From Phialocephala subalpina (Eukaryota; Ascomycota; Leotiomycetes; Helotiales; Mollisiaceae), in assembly GCA_900073065.1 (NCBI GenBank), contig FJOG01000032.1:19611-83610 (forward strand): a stretch of 64,000 bases of DNA, read 5' to 3'. The notes beneath the pieces were generated by a model. It had not been told where the DNA came from and did no database searches. It saw only the letters and a list, made by a program, of their open reading frames with translations. The position numbers were made by a program, and so were the translations under genes. Below, piece after piece: positions 46,404-58,100 of the stretch; within the stretch, counting starts at the first letter, position 1; each line of letters begins with the position of its first letter.

Positions 46404-47660
46404 TGTCGTTTGAAAGGGTGTCCCACTGTCGTAGGGATATCCGTTGTCAAGTAAATACAGTCTTCTCAAATCCCACTTCCGTCCAGCCAGGAAGTGCAGA
46501 TGCATCTTTACGCGAGCTTGCTTCCCAATTTCCTAAGCCTAAGGTACGCCATTTCAAGGCGAAATGTCGTTTCCCGATCTTAGTATCTCCAGAATTTCCT
46601 TCCCCGCTGGGACTGGGATCGCCGAGGAGAATTTGTTGAAGAATAAATTCGTCTGCGAAAAGAAGGTCGTATATATACCTCGCGATAGAAAAGCACGGCA
46701 GCTGCAATGTGTCATCTCAAGATTGCTTGCAGCGAGATTCATGCGGATGCATCCTCATCCACCCCTCTTCATTCACGTATCTTCAATCATTTATCTCCTC
46801 CCTACATTCACGCACTTCAAAGAGAAACAAGCTGCATTTGGCTTCTTTTAACCTGCGAGGCAAGTATAAAACACGATCACCTCGTGCTTTCTTACTTTCT
46901 CCATAACTAGAATGTTCACGACACCAACCAAGCGAATGGTTGGCACTAAGTTAGAACGACTTGGCTCCCGCATTTCAACAGACAACTTTTGTCTATCCAC
47001 TAGTAGGTTACAGCTCTGAGGCGACCTTAGCATGGCCCTGCGTGAACTCGTTTGAAGAAATGTCCCATTGTCGTGGGGACAGTCGTTGTCAAGTGTATCT
47101 TTGATCGTTATATCTGTACAACCTCCAACTAAGTATGTCTCGGATCCAGCCACCGCCCTAGACAAAGAGGCGGGTTTGCTTCCTAGACCCTATAACGTCT
47201 CAAATCAAGCTGCGACGTATCACAACGATATGTCGCAACTTGTGCTCTGAATACTCTTGCAAATTGGAGAACTGTTAGACGTTGAAGGAGAAAAGCATTT
47301 CGTGTGAGAAGTGCGTATATATACCCCGCGGTCGAGCAAACCCGAAGTTGTGGTGAGCCAAGTTGAGATGAACCGTACGGAGGTTACGTAAATTGCCTCG
47401 CCTGGAAAGGAAGCCCGAGGAAAGGGCTGACGTGCGAGACTATATATATGTTGCCCTTCACGATCTCCAGTTCAATTTATCCAGAAACGGTGACGGCTTT
47501 TGGACAAGAACCAAAGACGCAGCCAAAGACGAAGCCAAGGAGAAATATTCCTATGCTAACCAGCCCTCCACTAGTTGGGCAGGATGCAATGCAATGCTAC
47601 TTCCCAAAATCGTCTGAAAGATATTCCATTGTCGTGGGGACACCCGTTGTCAACTCTCTA
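46404..47660. repeat. Three diverged copies of a ~45-bp segment, 560-640 bp apart
   Basis: Similar sequence occurs at about 46408-46455, 47048-47095 and 47611-47655. Each has CGT(T/C)TGAA, then about 7 bases, then T(G/A)T(C/T)CCA(C/T)TGTCGT(G/A)GGGA, then CGTTGTCAA. Copies 1 and 2 are followed about 220 bp on by a CGTATATATACC(T/C)CGCG segment (46668 and 47310). The pieces look like a diverged tandem array with a unit of roughly 600 bp. Read on the minus strand, the core is open in all copies (LDNGYPYDSG, LDNDCPHDNG), so a decayed small gene family is possible, but no complete reading frame is left. Confidence 0.5.
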
Positions 47661-48951
47661 GTCGTTTGATTGCCCAGTTCCTTCCTTTTGATCATACCTT
47701 AGTCGAGGTGTTGTCAGGAGGAAATGCCTCGTTCAGATGAGAAGGAACTAGAACTTGCCGGATTTAGAGGCACACTTCAAAAAACTTACTAGAAATTGAC
47801 AGCAAACCGGGCAATAACAGCAGAGTGACTTCAAACTCTAGTGCATCTCCAGGAAAAACGAGAAATTTCCATGGATAGATTGAAGTTTTCTCCTTGATAA
47901 ACCCCTCTATCGAGAACTCACGCCCCCAAGACTCGGGTGCGCTAATACCCATCCCGCTTGACCTTCAGGCAATTGACTTGGCGTTCATTTATGAACTCTG
48001 GAGTATATTTATACGTCGTGCTTCTTAGGGCCACTGCGCGCGAAGATAGTTGGAGAAATTTGGTTCACTTCAATCTGACCCCGCTCCAAATTCACTAAAG
48101 CAACTTGAGCAATCGAACACGAACTTTGTACCGCTCACTTGTGAACTCACTCCACCTTCTGGATAAATACCTCAACTGTCCACACCGTTCGTCTTCTTTC
48201 AAATCCTGGGTCACTCATGCCAAGACGTATGTCATTTGCTGTGTGTCGTACCTTTCTTAAGCATGGCGTGGCCGCGAGATACCACCAATCCGATTGTATT
48301 GTAGCGGCTTCGAGAACTACTCAAGACACTGCTTCTCCAGATTTGGATGCACCCAAGGAAATTGGTTATAGAAGTATAAATGACAGGAATCATATCCTCA
48401 GGGAATAGCCTAGAGAGTCGAGCTGGAGAGGGAAAGACGATGATTCAATGCTTCAACCTCGAAATCTCCGAAAAGAAGCTCCCCAGAAATCTAGTACCAA
48501 GTCAATGAACCTGCATGAATTTCTATTCCTATCTCGATAATTGTACCAGATCAGAATGAACCGGAGTTCCTTGAACTTCCGAACTTTAGGAAAGTTAACT
48601 TGATGGAAGTTTAGAAAACCCATGCAGTATCCTCGATTCCTAAACCAGGCATACCACAATCAGTATCTGCAAACGCCATTTTGAATCAACCACCGAGGAC
48701 GGGACAATGAAAGCTTTCTTGGGAGCGCTGAGAATTCTGCATAGCATTCCTTTTCGACTGACCGGAATACCGTCCCTTCGTGCGCCATATAAAAGTCCCT
48801 GAAAGCACGGGACATTCAAGAACGATGAAGACCACCTTCTAAACTATGCTGTATGCTTCATAATACAGATGAAAACTCCTCATATGCAATCACCGACCAC
48901 GAATGTTCCCCAGAGCTTGTGTTCATTCATACCAACCCATATCTAACCTCC
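47661..48951. other. No confident gene
   Basis: The short frame at 48217-48408 and others show no domain. TATA-like sequences occur (for example near 48006 and 48790), but no gene can be tied to them. Confidence 0.45.
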
Positions 48952-49755
48952 TTATGTAAGAGAGCTAAGCACCCGTGCAACCAACGCATCGTACTCCTCC
49001 TTGCATGTCTTGGTGACGTAAGAGTGGACCGCGTTGAATGTCCGTTCTGGGTATGTATGCGCTATAGTGTTCCTTCGAATGACGAAATCTGGAGGTCTGC
49101 GGGTGAGCTCCTCTCCAACTGGCACAGGGTCTCCACGGAACGTGGCATGAAGGTCGTCTGTAACACCAGCAAAGTCCTTGCGTTCCAGTGCTTTCTTCCG
49201 AAGTCGAGTTGCCTCTGCCAAAAGCTGAAACAGCTTGGTGTGCTGCTTTATGGTCCAGGGGTAATGGCGATTCTTGATCATTTGGTTGGAGCCTATCTTG
49301 TCTTGTGAGCTATTGTCTGTGCTTGGCCAGGCGACTGTTCTTAGGACATTATCCGGAATCATGGCCTGAAAGAGTCAGTATCCACACTTGAGGTTGCAAT
49401 CGATCAAATGCAGGTACATACAGGGTCGGTGTTGGCTTGCTGGTAAACCGCGAGATTGAACACTAAATATGGCATACCCTCATCTTGGATATCGCTGTCA
49501 TCTTCGATGGTAGAGACCACGGCCTGGGAGAATTCAATCTTGTTATCGATCAGATGTTGCTATCAAGACTTAGTATGGTGTACAATATCAGACGTAAAAT
49601 GGATGGTGATGCGCACCGGAGGTACAATAGTGATCGTGTAGAGCTGACCTGCAAAGACCTGAAAGCTAGTTAGAACATATTGATAGGAGAAGCGTTTCTT
49701 TGCTTCAGCTACTTACCACGTCTTGTGGCTGTCCATATTTTGTGTTGTAGATCAT
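48952..49755 (-). CDS. Hypothetical multi-exon protein
   Basis: Four exons (49755-49717, 49658-49617, 49559-49422, 49365-48952) join in phase 0 with good splice sites (GTG|GTAAGT to TTTCAG|GTC; CCG|GTGCGC to GATAG|CAA; CCT|GTATGT to TTTCAG|GCC), giving 210 residues from the ATG at 49755. Recognisable stretches are IYNTKYGQPQDV, VFAGQLYTITIVPP, then an acidic segment with MPYLVFNLAVYQQAN, and a C-terminal helical part (TKLFQLLAEATRLRKKALER). No family is recognised and no signal peptide or membrane segment is visible. An alternative start at ATG 49859 (MALNLVEQTSL) fits the frame only if a 26-nt GTGAGT...CTCCAG segment is spliced, which is unusually short, so I kept the internal start. Confidence 0.5.
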
Positions 49756-49865
49756 TGTCAAGATATTCGCAGTGGTCAAACGTCGTAGTTGTCGTTTCGA
49801 TCTGGAGAAGTTGAGTTCGAAACTCACAGCGAGGTTTGTTCGACGAGGTTTAGCGCCATCTCAAC

Positions 49866-50574
49866 TCAACCGAGTCCTTGATTCACGTGAATCGTTACAG
49901 TGAATGACGGAAGTATCATAGCCTGACGGTCCCCAGCTTCGACAATATGCCCTCCAAACTTCTTGTCCACCCTTGAGAATCTCCTCAAAACCGGCTTTTG
50001 AGAGCTTGAGATTGAGATACAACCTGTTCCTGCATTCTCTTGACCAACTGTTGCAATCCCCTTCGAAAGTGGTCTAGTGATACACATCTACCCAGGGTCC
50101 CTGAGTCTGAACCTTGGAATGAATTCGAGGACTGGCTGTCGATGGTGACCGAGAGAGACGGTGAGACCGCACAATCATTCTCCATGTCGCTGTCACCAGT
50201 GGTGGGGATGGAAGCTCGTATTGCCTCCATTGTATCTATTGAAGATATCTACTGAACACTGGTGTTATGGACGTCTCTGCTGTCCTTGTGGTTGTCGACA
50301 GACTTGTTGGTGATTCGGGCACCGTCAGGGCATGTGGGTATACTGTATATGGCTGCCCTCTCAGAAGTTTCGTCTTGCGCTATTATTTTGCGATGCTGTT
50401 TTCGCTTTGCCCGTCACTATGTTCGTTACGGAGGGTCCCCAAGGTGTTGGAGGCTGGAATGGTGTATTGAATGGCCATCTGCCATTGATGCGTTGACATA
50501 TCGCCCTCCAAGAGGCTCGAGAAGCAGTCGTAGGCTGAAGTGGCTCCCTCATATATCGTACTGAAAAACAACAT
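49866..50574 (-). pseudogene. Possible decayed coding region
   Basis: Protein-like stretches occur in alternating frames: IYEGATSAYDCFSSLLEGDM near 50550, AQDETSERAAIYSIPTCPDG near 50360, SLDHFRRGLQQLVKRMQEQV near 50060, DKKFGGHIVEAGDRQAMILP near 49940. Frame changes and one in-frame TAG separate them without usable introns. This could be a relic of a gene upstream of the 48952-49755 model, or a gene I could not splice. Confidence 0.25.
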
Positions 50575-51047
50575 TCTGTCAATACCTATATATAGTCTGA
50601 AACTTGTTCTCTATTAGCATTGTTCCGTTCCTATTGGTGGGGTGGAATATATACAGAATCATGTCGACGGCTCCGGTTCCAAGCCAAATTCGGGCCAGAT
50701 CCGGGCCGAGCTCGAAGGCAGGTCTACCCAAGCGACGAGTCAGATATAAGACGATAAGGCAAAGAAGTTTGTGGTGGATTGTGTTTAGATCTTTGCATAT
50801 AAACTGTGTCTGTGTCGAGGGGTTTGTGTTGTTTCTGCAATCCTGGTTGTGGCCATGGCAAAGCAATCGTGCTATTTCTGCGATCGCATCTTGTCTGCAA
50901 TCAGTAGCATTGAATCCTCAATGTAAGAACTAGAGCAAATTTTAAAATTAGCTGTGAGGTGGAGTTGGGCATGAAGTGAGTGAAGTATGAAGAAGAAAGC
51001 AAGGAATCTCGAGCTGAAGTGAGGTCTCAACACCCCACATCGCTGCC

Positions 51048-51455
51048 CAGCACCAATCACAACCCTCCCCTCACATTTTGTTGCACGTCGCAAAATCTGC
51101 GCGGCCTCACGATCACTGAGCTACCACGAGCAAACTCCTGGTCACTTATTTGGTGTCTCGCGGAATAAGCTCCTCCACCTTGCTATCATCAAGATAGCAT
51201 TTTGGTGCTGTGAAGGAGTCAGTCTTGACTTTCAGAACTCGGAAAGCATGACGTCTGATTTTCAGAAGTCACATGAGGAGAGTTCTAATCTTCAGAACTG
51301 GGAGCTGGACAGAATTCAGTTGGACAGAATCCAGATGGTCGAGATTCCGATGGACGGAATTTCGATGAGCGGACTTGGGCTTAAGTGAAGTGTGGAGTTC
51401 CCTCAGAGCGCGATGTGCAACAAAAAGGGGAGGAGGGGGTGTGATTGGTTGGCTG
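51048..51455. repeat. Inverted pair of ~45-bp segments
   Basis: 51048-51091 (with ACCAATCACA and TTTTGTTGCACGTCGC) matches the reverse complement of 51410-51455 (ACCAATCACA and TTTTTGTTGCACATCGC), with a C/T-rich middle in both. A shorter related piece, CACATTTGTTGCACGTCGCA, is at 37745-37764. The ACCAATCA part is a CCAAT box in form, so duplicated promoter elements are one explanation. Confidence 0.5.
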
Positions 51456-51493
51456 CATGCCAAGGGATGGTGGGAGCCAATTGAGTGAGGATT

Positions 51494-51544
51494 GAGGGCA
51501 CTTTCGACATGAGGACACTTTCGACATGAGAGCACTTTCGACAT
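51494..51544. repeat. 17-bp tandem triplet
   Basis: Three consecutive units of the form GAG(G/A)(G/A)CACTTTCGACAT, starting at 51494, 51511 and 51528, differ at only two positions. Confidence 0.9.
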
Positions 51545-51740
51545 TACTGATTTTCTACGGGACGTCAAGGTGAAATGGGAGATAGGTTAAGTGAATCAAG
51601 TCTCGCAATGCATTTATAACCCATGATCTAGTCTACAATACATGCATATGTACATCTACATTCCACCCCACCCCCAGTTTCTCTTCCATCCTTCCTTCCT
51701 TTATGCATCGCAGAACCTCGTCCTTCTCTCCTCACAACTC

Positions 51741-53751
51741 CTAACTCCCCTCAGCAATCCTCCAAGCCCTCAACGGCAACCCCTGCAACTTAATAGCCGC
51801 CGGCTTGATATACCCCCAGAACGTCACAACTCCAATAATCACACATACAATATTCATAACATAATACCCATCCCTCGTGACATCACAGATGCCTCCTCCT
51901 TGTATACAGCGATCCTTTTCTGAGGAGAGAGCACAGGAGAAGGAGTCGGTAATGAGGGGACCGCGGAGTTTAGGATCGAGGGTGTAGGTGGAGGGGGGTG
52001 GGATGCAGGTTGCGGAGGTGAAGAAGTCGACGAATTTTAGGACAAAGAAGCGAGGGAATGTGCCGCCTAGGTTGGATACGCTGTAATGTGTTAGTATCAA
52101 GTTTAAGTCGGAGGGAGCAGGGGAAGACTCACGTAGCTAGAAGCGTCATGTAAGTACCACCAATAACTGGGTCCGCAATCCTGGCATGGAAAGCTGAGAT
52201 AGCAACGAACATTATAGTGCTAGTGAAGGTCGAGAAAATATGCTCTGCGATCACGACCAGGAGGTACCAGGTATCGACTCCGTTGGAGGGGAAGATGACA
52301 ACAGTGATTTGGGCGATGACTGCTGCGATCAAGCGCCCAACGAAACCCCAGCACCAGAGTCGCATCGGCGTGTATGTTGTTGACCATTTGCCTGCGTAGT
52401 ATCCCAACCCAATCTCGAATGGAAAGTCTATCAAGACGGTAAGAGCCAGATCCTCCTGACTGAATCCCTTGTCGATGAGCTTCAGGTTGGTGACTGCGTC
52501 GTTGGCTTGGAAGCCAATCTTCGCAATCAAATGGATGATGATGATGGTCTGGATGTTCTTGAGCTTTAAAACTCCCCACATCACTTTGTAGACATCCCAG
52601 ATACCATCTTCGTTCTTAGTCTTCTCTTCCTTTTTCAGGAGAGCCAGGCCAACAGTAACGATTATGTATGCCCAGCCCCAGAATGTAAGGTATCCTCCCA
52701 ATGTCATAACACCCTCCTCCAAAGGCGTCTTGCGGAACCATTTATTGGCGAAATCCGGCGAGTTGAAGGCAAGGAAAACGGTGTAGGACATGAACTGGCC
52801 AGCAGTCAAGCCAACCGTCTGTGCTGTCGAAGCATATGAGATGTTACCTGGTGTCAAGAGCGTCAAAGCCCAACCGTCTACCGCAATATCCTGTGTCGCG
52901 CACATGAACACCAAGAAGAACCACCATCCAGTGAAGCCCCATATTCCAGATCCACCGTCTGAAGCTGCCGTGGCCATCATAGACTTCGCTCTCGCTCCAA
53001 GCCAAATCATCCCAATTCCAGACAACATCTGAATAGGCATAATCCAACTTTTCCGTCTGCCAAGCTTCGGACTCCAGCACGCATCCACAATAGGACTCCA
53101 TAACAGCTTCAACGAATACGGGTATGAAGCCAAACTGAACACCCCCAGCGCAGAATACGACAAATTGTCGCCTTTCAGAATAAACGGCACCGAACCTGTC
53201 GCCAACCCCATCGGCACACCCTGCAAGAAGTACAACAGTACCAGCAGTCCGAAATTCCTCCTGTCTTGCATAGGCAGCTGGAAGAACCCATGATTGTTTA
53301 TCGTCGGTGTCCTCGGGACATGATCGTCTAACGTAAAACTCTCTCTCGCCATCAGGTTCGCTGTGACGGTTGGGGATTCTATCGAGGCGTTCTTGCGCCT
53401 ATATTCCACATTGTTATTCATAATTCCGTTCGCGTGCCCGTTTTCTCCTCCTGACGCGGAGGCTGAGCCTTTAGGCTCTTGCGATCGAGGCCGTCGGGAC
53501 TTGGTACCCATAGAAGGCTCTTCGTCTTCGTCTGACTCGGGGCTAAGGAGGTGTGTAGTGTCTTCTGTAGACTTGTGGGAGGATAGGGATGTATTTCTGT
53601 TATGACGTTGGCCAGCAGGAGGGAGTTCGTCTAGTTCTTGCGCGTGCGGGAATTGCGGGTCGTGGTGAAGTGGCAGATGTGAATTATGGTAAAGAGAAGG
53701 TTGAGAATGGACGGTTATTGAAGGGAGTGTGCTTTCCAGTGGGGTAGGCAT
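51741..53751 (-). CDS. Acetyl-CoA transporter of the ER membrane (SLC33A1/AT-1 type)
   Basis: Two exons (53751-52133, 52080-51741; AC|GTGAGT, TTACAG|CGT) encode 652 residues. A hydrophilic N-tail of about 165 residues precedes the AT-1 pattern: LLVLLYFLQGVPMGLATGSV in TM1, SLKLLWSPIVDACWSPKLGR, CATQDIAVDGWALTLLTPGN (the QDIAVDGWA family signature), and NDAVTNLKLIDKGFSQEDLA. The end has SATCIPPPSTYTL and further Cys, as in the luminal loop of the family. Relatives move acetyl-CoA into the ER lumen for protein and glycan acetylation. The second exon carries the last membrane helix. Length and order match the family well. Confidence 0.92.
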
Positions 53752-54218
53752 CCATGTGGTGTTGATGGTCCTTAGAGGACTCGCTGGCCTCTAAAGATCA
53801 AGGGTCTAGGGAAACTTTAGATCCAGGCACGAAACCGTGCATCAAGCGAACGTGGCCTTTTGGAGAGTGGGAGTGATTGGAACACAAGAATGATGATGAT
53901 AAATTATTTTGCCATCTAGAGAATGACACATAGAGAACTATTGAGATGAGAAAATGGATGCATAATCTTTGTGTTTGAAAGTTCGAGGGGAATACATGAG
54001 ACAAAGGACTCGCATGCATCGAGCGTCATCGTTATCTGTTCTCAGCGCTCAGCTCAGCTTGCAGGGCGAATCCCCACAATTTACACGTGCAAAGGCGTTG
54101 AAGATTAGCGACAACGCGTCAACGCTCCTGGCCATCACGACATCTACTCTATCACAACGACATCCATTTGAAAGATAATTATATCCTCATTCTCATTGAT
54201 CGTGTATCCATCGCAGTC

Positions 54219-55175
54219 ATGTTGCCATCAACAGACGACTCCATCCTCGAAGACACAGTTGGCGCACAACTCGACTCCGAAATCTCCTCCCTCCAATCCC
54301 AAAGTAAACATCCCCTCCGCACCCATCCATTTCATCTAACGCCCCTAGTACTCTCTCTCAAAGCCGCGCGAAAAACACAAGCAACAACTATTCTATCCTC
54401 ACGAGCCACCCAGGCTACCCTCTCACGCCTGCGCGCGTCCCAGAAACCCACCACCTCTCACCAAACCTCCAGCGAGACAGACATCTCCCCTCTCCTCTCA
54501 TCAGCCACCGCCCAAGCAGCCCACAGCACCGAAAACCTCTACCGCACCTGCGCTGGTATAACAACCTTCCGCATCCGTGACCCAGATCCCCACGCCGTAG
54601 ACTCAGGTCACGTCCTAGGAATCCGAATCGATGTCTCGACGTCTGGGAAGTTTGTGCGACCGTATTATATCATGTTGAATAAACCTTGGGCAGGGAAGGA
54701 ATTGTTGAGGGTCCATAGACATACGGTTCCAGCTTGTATCCCTTTGGCTGCGCTAGCGGAGAGATGGCTACCGAATGGGAAAGGAGCAGTTGCGATGGGT
54801 GGTAAAGAGATGGGGAAGAAGCAGGATTTGAGCAGATTTGTGAGGGCGGTTAGGAGGGAGGTGGTGGGGTATCATAATAGGATATCTATTATTAAGGGAT
54901 TGAGGAGGGAATTTAAGCTTGATGAGAAGGTTTCGAGGAAGGGGAAGGGGAGAGAGCGTATTATTGCTGACATCACGGCTGCGGATGCGGAGGCGAAACA
55001 GGTTAGGATTGAGTGGGTGGATGGGAGGATTGGAAGGGCGGTGGTGGATGACAGAGGGGAGGTGGGGAAGTGTGTTGTTGTTGGAGAAGACGGGAGAGAT
55101 AGAGAGGTTGAGAGGAGGGTGGTTGCTGGTGGGATGGAGGGAATTGGGGAGAGGTTGAGGGAGGGAATGTATTAG
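54219..55175 (+). CDS. CENP-O/Mcm21-like inner kinetochore protein
   Basis: A single exon of 318 residues from the ATG at 54219 (MLPSTDDSILEDTVGAQLDS). After an N-terminal helical region with heptad character, the conserved part ENLYRTCAGITTFRIRDPDP, GHVLGIRIDVSTSGKFVRPY, YIMLNKPW and LRVHRHTVPACIPLAALAER matches the CENP-O family (PF09496) double RWD region. Members form the COMA/CCAN complex at centromeres. An in-frame TTG upstream at 54168 is not used. The C-terminal third is rich in Arg, Gly, Val and Glu and has unusual GGGA-rich codon use compared with the first half, but stays in frame. Confidence 0.85.
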   Translation: MLPSTDDSILEDTVGAQLDSEISSLQSQSKHPLRTHPFHLTPLVLSLKAARKTQATTILSSRATQATLSRLRASQKPTTSHQTSSETDISPLLSSATAQAAHSTENLYRTCAGITTFRIRDPDPHAVDSGHVLGIRIDVSTSGKFVRPYYIMLNKPWAGKELLRVHRHTVPACIPLAALAERWLPNGKGAVAMGGKEMGKKQDLSRFVRAVRREVVGYHNRISIIKGLRREFKLDEKVSRKGKGRERIIADITAADAEAKQVRIEWVDGRIGRAVVDDRGEVGKCVVVGEDGRDREVERRVVAGGMEGIGERLREGMY

Positions 55176-58100
55176 GTTCTTTGTGGGATTTGGTGTTTGG
55201 AGTTGGCATGTGGGATGGCTGATAGGTTGGTAGATACCCAGGAAGAGAGGTGCAATCTGATGTTCTTCTTTCTCAACTGGTTGTTTGTTCACAGCCTGGT
55301 ATTTTTCCCTGTCCCAATGTTTGTCCTCTGTGCAGCATCCCTCTCTGATCAGACTGCTGCCTCTTTTCTCGCCTGTCTTGCTGAATTTCTGCCAGCTCCC
55401 CTTCCTTTGCTAGTGTCTCCTATCACCCCAGATTGTTTGATTACCGCATTGTTTGTTACTTCTCCAGCGCCCCTTCTTCCATCGGTACCTTTCACCTTCT
55501 GCTGCTTCCTTGACCGCTCTTCTTGCATACTTTCCTGCATCTCTCTGTTCGTGAACAGCGGGACGGGGTGACTCTCACAGCCTCTAATAATCTATAAATC
55601 GTTATCAAATCTTCCGCTGTCAATATCTACTTTCTGCCTCACGAATTACCATAGGCCGACACATTACAGCATCAGCAAAAGACAGGTCATTCAACATCAT
55701 GCACTGTTCTTCTACACCTTCATAACGATATCATATCACGTCTTTCGACTCACAGATCGTCCTGTCCTATTCGATGTGATCCCTCCATTTGGTCATGAAT
55801 AAGTCGGGGCCGTGTGGGAGACTCCTTGATCTTTTATCGTCTTTGCTAGCGTGTAATGTGGATCATTTACCCCTCGCACAAGGAGTGACGTCCGAGTGAA
55901 GCTAGGCGTTCACAAGAAGGCAAACGCTCAGGAGAATGGAGACGCTCAAGTGAAAGCTCACGTCCAACCTCCGCCAACTATCGAAGCAAAGAGAATATCA
56001 AGACAAGAAAGACGCTTAAGTGAAGTCAGGCGTCAAATGCGGCATTGCGGGCTGTCTGTCTAGGTTTGTGACTCACAACCACCAATTCCTCAAGTCGCTT
56101 TGTATATAAACACGATAGCTCGTATGGGAATGATCGAGCAACGAAGAGTCTCGACTCCGACCTCGATCTTAGGTGTCGCTGCAACTTTGGCGAGTGGCAT
56201 CTGGACCAGCCTAATGTCCTGTTGCTGACTGCTTGTGGAGCTGTGGGACGGCTCTGCAATAGAGTTGCTCAGCCAGGCCGCCTGGGGTTATGGTTTGTTT
56301 GCTTTTGTTGTCAATTGAGGTTTTGGTGTCAAGTTTTTGATCATCATCTGAAAAGTCTTTCAATCTAAGTTTGACGATGCGAGTCCAGTCACAGGTGATG
56401 AGTTCTCAGAGCAGTCCTCGCATTCCCACTCCCAGATCTTCTTAAACGCCACAAATACCATCCTGCAGAACCCGCATGTTGGTGTCAGTTTGCGAAGCAG
56501 GTTTTGAAGTGCGACGAGATATTTATACCCCAAGCACCCTCTAACCTCAGCCGAGGCTACAACCTAGTGTCTCAATGTGTCACTTCTACGTCATGCGAGT
56601 CGAGTGACCGACCACATCATCCTAGTTATGACGCAGAGAAGGGTTAAGGCTACAGCCTTATGCTTTAGAGGAGGTGTGTAAGGACTAGCTCAAGAGGATC
56701 TTGTTTGAAACAGGGTGATTGTGCCTTGCAGGATGATGTTGATGAACGGGTCGCCACCAGGACATTCCACCAGACTATGAACTAGAAGGAGCTGGATACT
56801 ATGCACAAATGTGGCATGGAGCTAGTATTCTGGCCTTTGAGCAGGGTAGTCAGTTTCTTAAACGTCTGTTGAAAATCGCTTTATCAATGTCCTAGCTTTG
56901 GACGACGGCTGTCAAGTGATTCAGACATTTGTTTTCTAAGAAAGGGTCAGCGAAAGGAGTGGTAGAGGATGCTATCAAGTGCCTGCTCATCATCTGAATG
57001 TTCCAGCCCCGCACAGTGCTTTCAATAATCCTACCACTATCAAGTTCTCCCGCCATACGTCTATATTGCAAGGAAGGTGGGAAGAGAAGTCTTGAGATAC
57101 AAAATTGGACAACGCTCTTGTTTTTGATAGACAGGAATAAAGCGTATCGATTAAGTTTCATTACTCCCTGCTTCTGTTCATCTGTATCCAAACCCTACGA
57201 CAATCTTGCTGATGGAGTACTTTCTCGAACCCCGCGATTTGGCCACGATACCTCTTACATTACAACATGTACCTATGCACTCTGACACCGACACAGATCT
57301 CTAGGGCACTCCAACCTAAATCAACACTTCTCCTCCGAAGACCTCCTAGCCTTTACCTTCAACGATATCCCAACCAATCCCACATCCTCACAACTCGTCA
57401 ATCACCCTCGGCGGCTCACATTGAACTCGTCCCTGCGTATCCTGTCCCCAATCAGTTCATTTTCTTTACAACATCTCTCCCTCTCTTTAACTCACTGGCC
57501 GCATACAACATCCCGGGTTCTCATTCCTCGTACACGTCCACCTATCCCTGGCAGCTGGACGTTGTGCCTCCGTTGGATTTGCTTCACGGCCTACATTATA
57601 AAATTAGTCATGGGATCTAGATATTGCGAGGGAAGATGGGAGACAAAGGGGAGAGGAGAAGGGAGTATACATTTCATGTCAACTTCGCTGCAACAGTTTC
57701 CTGTCTGGCCTGGGGGACATTTGAAGTAGATGTCTGGAGACACGAATCTGGTGGCGATGAGCACTTTGCTGAGGATCGAGACGATTTGCATTTTGCCTAA
57801 GGATACGAGGGACGCCTTACGGTATGGATGCCGTACGAGCAAAGAGAGGTGTTGAGGACAGAAATAAAGTCTCACTGGAAATAGGGATGACGTGCGGATG
57901 TAAGGGGGTGTATTTGTTTAGCGAGCTCCTGCATACATACATTCCTTCTCCCTATTGACTTCCTCCTTGCTTCCTGTCTCCAACACCTTGTTTCCCTTAT
58001 CGTAGTATTTAGACATTTGTAATGGATTGAAAATCAAACAGGAGAAACTCGAGACATCCCTTCACACGGCTATCACTTCACTTCTCCATCATTCATGAAA

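Larger units (their letters stand above)
50575..51740. other. Non-coding stretch with repeats
   Basis: No gene is recognised. It contains the inverted pair at 51048/51410 and the 17-bp triplet at 51494, described separately, and repeated short phrases such as CTTCAGAACT and TGGACAGAAT(T/C)CAG around 51230-51330. Confidence 0.5.

Noticed and set aside
57267..57620. 117-codon plus-strand ORF
   Set aside because: Pro/Ser/Leu-rich chance frame from pyrimidine-rich DNA, with overlapping frames of similar length.
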